From Campylorhamphus procurvoides (taxonomy: Eukaryota; Chordata; Aves; Passeriformes; Dendrocolaptidae): a stretch of DNA of 64,000 bases. Shown piece by piece: positions 62,179 to 64,000 of this stretch. The DNA is taken from assembly GCA_013396655.1 (NCBI GenBank), contig WBMV01004464.1:186001-250000 (forward strand), in the 5' to 3' direction. The number at the start of each line of letters is the position of its first letter. Position 1 is the first letter of the stretch. The notes beneath the pieces are model-generated. The model did not search any database and had not been told where the DNA came from. It saw only the letters and a list, made by a program, of their open reading frames with translations. A program made the position numbers and the translations under genes.

Positions 62179-62208
62179 CCCCCTTTTCTCTCTCTCTCTT
62201 TTTTTTTT
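62179..62208. repeat. Homopyrimidine tract, CT repeat and T-run
   Basis: Thirty pyrimidines: a C-run, TTTTC, several CT dinucleotides and a run of ten T. It follows the CpG-dense patch by about 40 bases. Confidence 0.9.
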
Positions 62209-62274
62209 GTCACCCCTATATTTTAAGGAGAAATCCCTGAAGTTGCAGCAGTTCCCCCTGTGGTTCCACACACC

Positions 62275-62320
62275 AGGGGGAAGGAAAAAAAAAGAAAAAG
62301 AAAAAAAATAGAAAAAAAAT
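62275..62320. repeat. Homopurine, A-rich tract
   Basis: Thirty-four consecutive purines (62275-62308), followed after TA by GAAAAAAAA. It lies about 65 bases beyond the homopyrimidine tract. The order of the G-rich and A-rich parts does not allow a simple hairpin with it. Confidence 0.9.
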
Positions 62321-64000
62321 GGATATAGTAAAACTTTTTAAGGGAGGCATGAATCGGTTCTTCAGAAAAACAAGGCAGCGGTGCCAACTGGAAATGTTTG
62401 CTTTGGGGGTGAGTTAGATGGCTGGCGTCAGCCAGGGCTAAAGACATGCCAGCGGAATGCAATATTGGGGAAGCAGCAGGTCACTCAATCACTGGCAATT
62501 TGCCCAGGAGCAACTGGATGCCTTCAGAATTTTTTTTTCCTTGTGTGTGCATGTTGCCTTTTTTCTTTCCCCTAGGCAAACAGAGCCCCAGCAGTTTTTG
62601 AGGCTGGGGAGCTGGAGAATGGTATTTCTGAAAGGCACGTTCCTGGAGGAATACCCCCGTGGTCTGCTCGGCTGCACAGCGGTGACATCTGGCAGGAGTT
62701 GTTGTGTTGGGATGGATGAGGCTGAATCCTGCCCGCTGCTGCCTCCACACACAGGGCAGAAGATGCAGCAGAGTGTGCTGGCTCTGTCAGGACAGTGGGC
62801 AGCCCCAAAGAAGGGATGGGGCAGAAGAATGGGACAGCAGTGCTGATGCCTCCAAAAACACCCTCAAGCAAATTAGAATATTTTTTCCTCCAGTAACGAG
62901 TATCAAACCCTAGAGAAGAGACTTTTGTGTATATTTTGGGGAGGCAATAGCATTTTATTCAAGGTTAATATGCTCACAGGAGTGGAAAAATTAAGTAAAA
63001 GACAAACAGAAAAATTTCCCCTAATAAACAGTGTCCATTAACTCCCCACAGCACAGGAGGAGGCAAAGGCCCAACACACATTTTTGTCTACACATCTGTA
63101 ATTTTTCATTGCTCTATCACTTGTGCAGAGTGCCAGGCTGCACACAGAGCCCAAATAACCCACAGAGGGAGGGTGTCCCAGCAGGAGAGGCTCTAAATGA
63201 GCTGATGGCCTGTCTTGCAGCAACCACCAGCATTAGGGATTTGCCCTTTTTGCTAACAGGGGAAATCAGTGTTCAGCCAGCAGCCAAATGCAGCAGTCAC
63301 CAGCACATGATGGGCTGATGTGGACTGTCGCAGTTCCCCAGAGGTAAAAAGAAGCAATAAAAATGCCCTCTTTGTTGCCTTCTCCATTCCATATGGGTAA
63401 AACATGATGTGTGAGCGGGAGAGGAGCTCTCATAAAAGCAAAGCCAAAGACCAAGCTGTACTCGAGACTGCAAACCCACAGGGTTCAGGACCACTTCAGG
63501 GCATTTTCACAGTTAAGCAGCAACACCCACCCATCTTCCACCAAAATGTCACCACTCCGCAGGGCATCCAAGGGGATTGCTGATGCAGATGAAGGAGAGG
63601 AGATCTTCCACAAAGGCAAATCTTTTCAACCCTTGAAAAAATTGGAGAAAAGTTGTAGGTGTTTGGAGGCAAATCACAGCTATGGTCAGCAGGTAGGGAT
63701 CCCTGAGGGGTCTCCTAAGCAGGGTGCTCTTCTGATGTCTCCTGACCTGGCAGACACCTTTGCATCTACCCTGTCATGCCATGGTGCCCAGTGACACAGC
63801 CACCAGCCCACCCAAGTCCAAAGACCATCAGGCTTTGAACTGCAACTTCAGCTCAGGGCACAATCTCCACTCAAAATGCAGCTTTTCCCCCCATTTCTGG
63901 CTTCCAGAGCCATTGATCCAGCAATGATTATTTCAGCTTGATCACTCTTGTCTCTCCATCAGCACCTTTCTTTTTAAATTTTTATCCTGGTTCTAGATCT

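Larger units (their letters stand above)
62141..64000. other. Non-coding sequence with homopurine/homopyrimidine tracts
   Basis: No gene was recognised. The two simple tracts at 62179-62208 and 62275-62320 are listed separately; the rest, including the 127-codon frame at 63411-63794, shows no known domain. Confidence 0.5.

Noticed and set aside
62179..62320. Homopyrimidine and homopurine tracts considered as a hairpin
   Set aside because: The G-run and A-run are in the wrong order for antiparallel pairing with the C-run and T-run, so no long hairpin forms.
1..64000. tRNA genes, rRNA, CRISPR arrays, bacterial operons or mobile resistance elements
   Set aside because: No tRNA B-box with cloverleaf context, no regularly spaced repeats, and no operon-like tandem frames were seen; all other signs point to vertebrate non-coding DNA.

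Overview
The window looks like vertebrate, and specifically avian, intergenic or intronic DNA. The main evidence is at least a dozen pieces of the CR1 non-LTR retrotransposon, most with the 3' end found in bird CR1 (a motif like GGTCCCTTCCAACCC followed by ATTCTRTG octamers). Mammalian L1 and Alu are absent. There are a few old MIR/CORE-SINE-like remnants, CpG is depleted almost everywhere, and there is no bacterial gene organisation. I found no protein-coding gene, tRNA, rRNA or CRISPR array that I can defend. The longest open frame (197 codons, minus strand, 33919-34512) matches nothing I recognise. Most of the other longer frames that make sense are CR1 ORF2 or its antisense.

Layout. 1-16.6 kb is mostly unique sequence, with a (GGAGA)n microsatellite, a very diverged CR1 reverse-transcriptase remnant (about 5.3-5.65 kb) and a MIR-like element (10.4-10.6 kb). 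16.6-25.7 kb is a CR1-rich stretch: a minus-strand copy at 16.64-17.24 kb, short plus-strand tails at 19.0 and 19.9 kb, an old L3/CR1-like piece abutting a younger minus-strand CR1 (22.65-23.57 kb), and a plus/minus pair at 24.84-25.69 kb. 25.7-32 kb is unique. At 32.0-34.3 kb lie two minus-strand CR1 copies and, directly after the second, a possible endogenous retroviral LTR with a primer-binding-like site. 34.3-52.9 kb is mainly unique, with one MIR-like element (36.1-36.4 kb), one old CR1/L3-like piece (43.7-44.0 kb) and a short CR1 tail (48.7 kb). 52.9-57.6 kb holds three plus-strand CR1 copies, two of which retain recognisable but dead reverse-transcriptase coding sequence. The final 6 kb contains a MIR-like remnant and a compact CpG-dense patch (61.84-62.14 kb) that stands out from the CpG-poor background.

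No gene circuit can be described. The most plausible functional content is non-coding: several short AT-rich stretches with clustered homeodomain-type TAAT motifs or unexpected CpGs look like candidate conserved regulatory elements. I had no alignment to test conservation, so these calls are inference. Repeat assignments come from recalled consensus features, and their edges are good to roughly 10-30 bases, less for the old elements.
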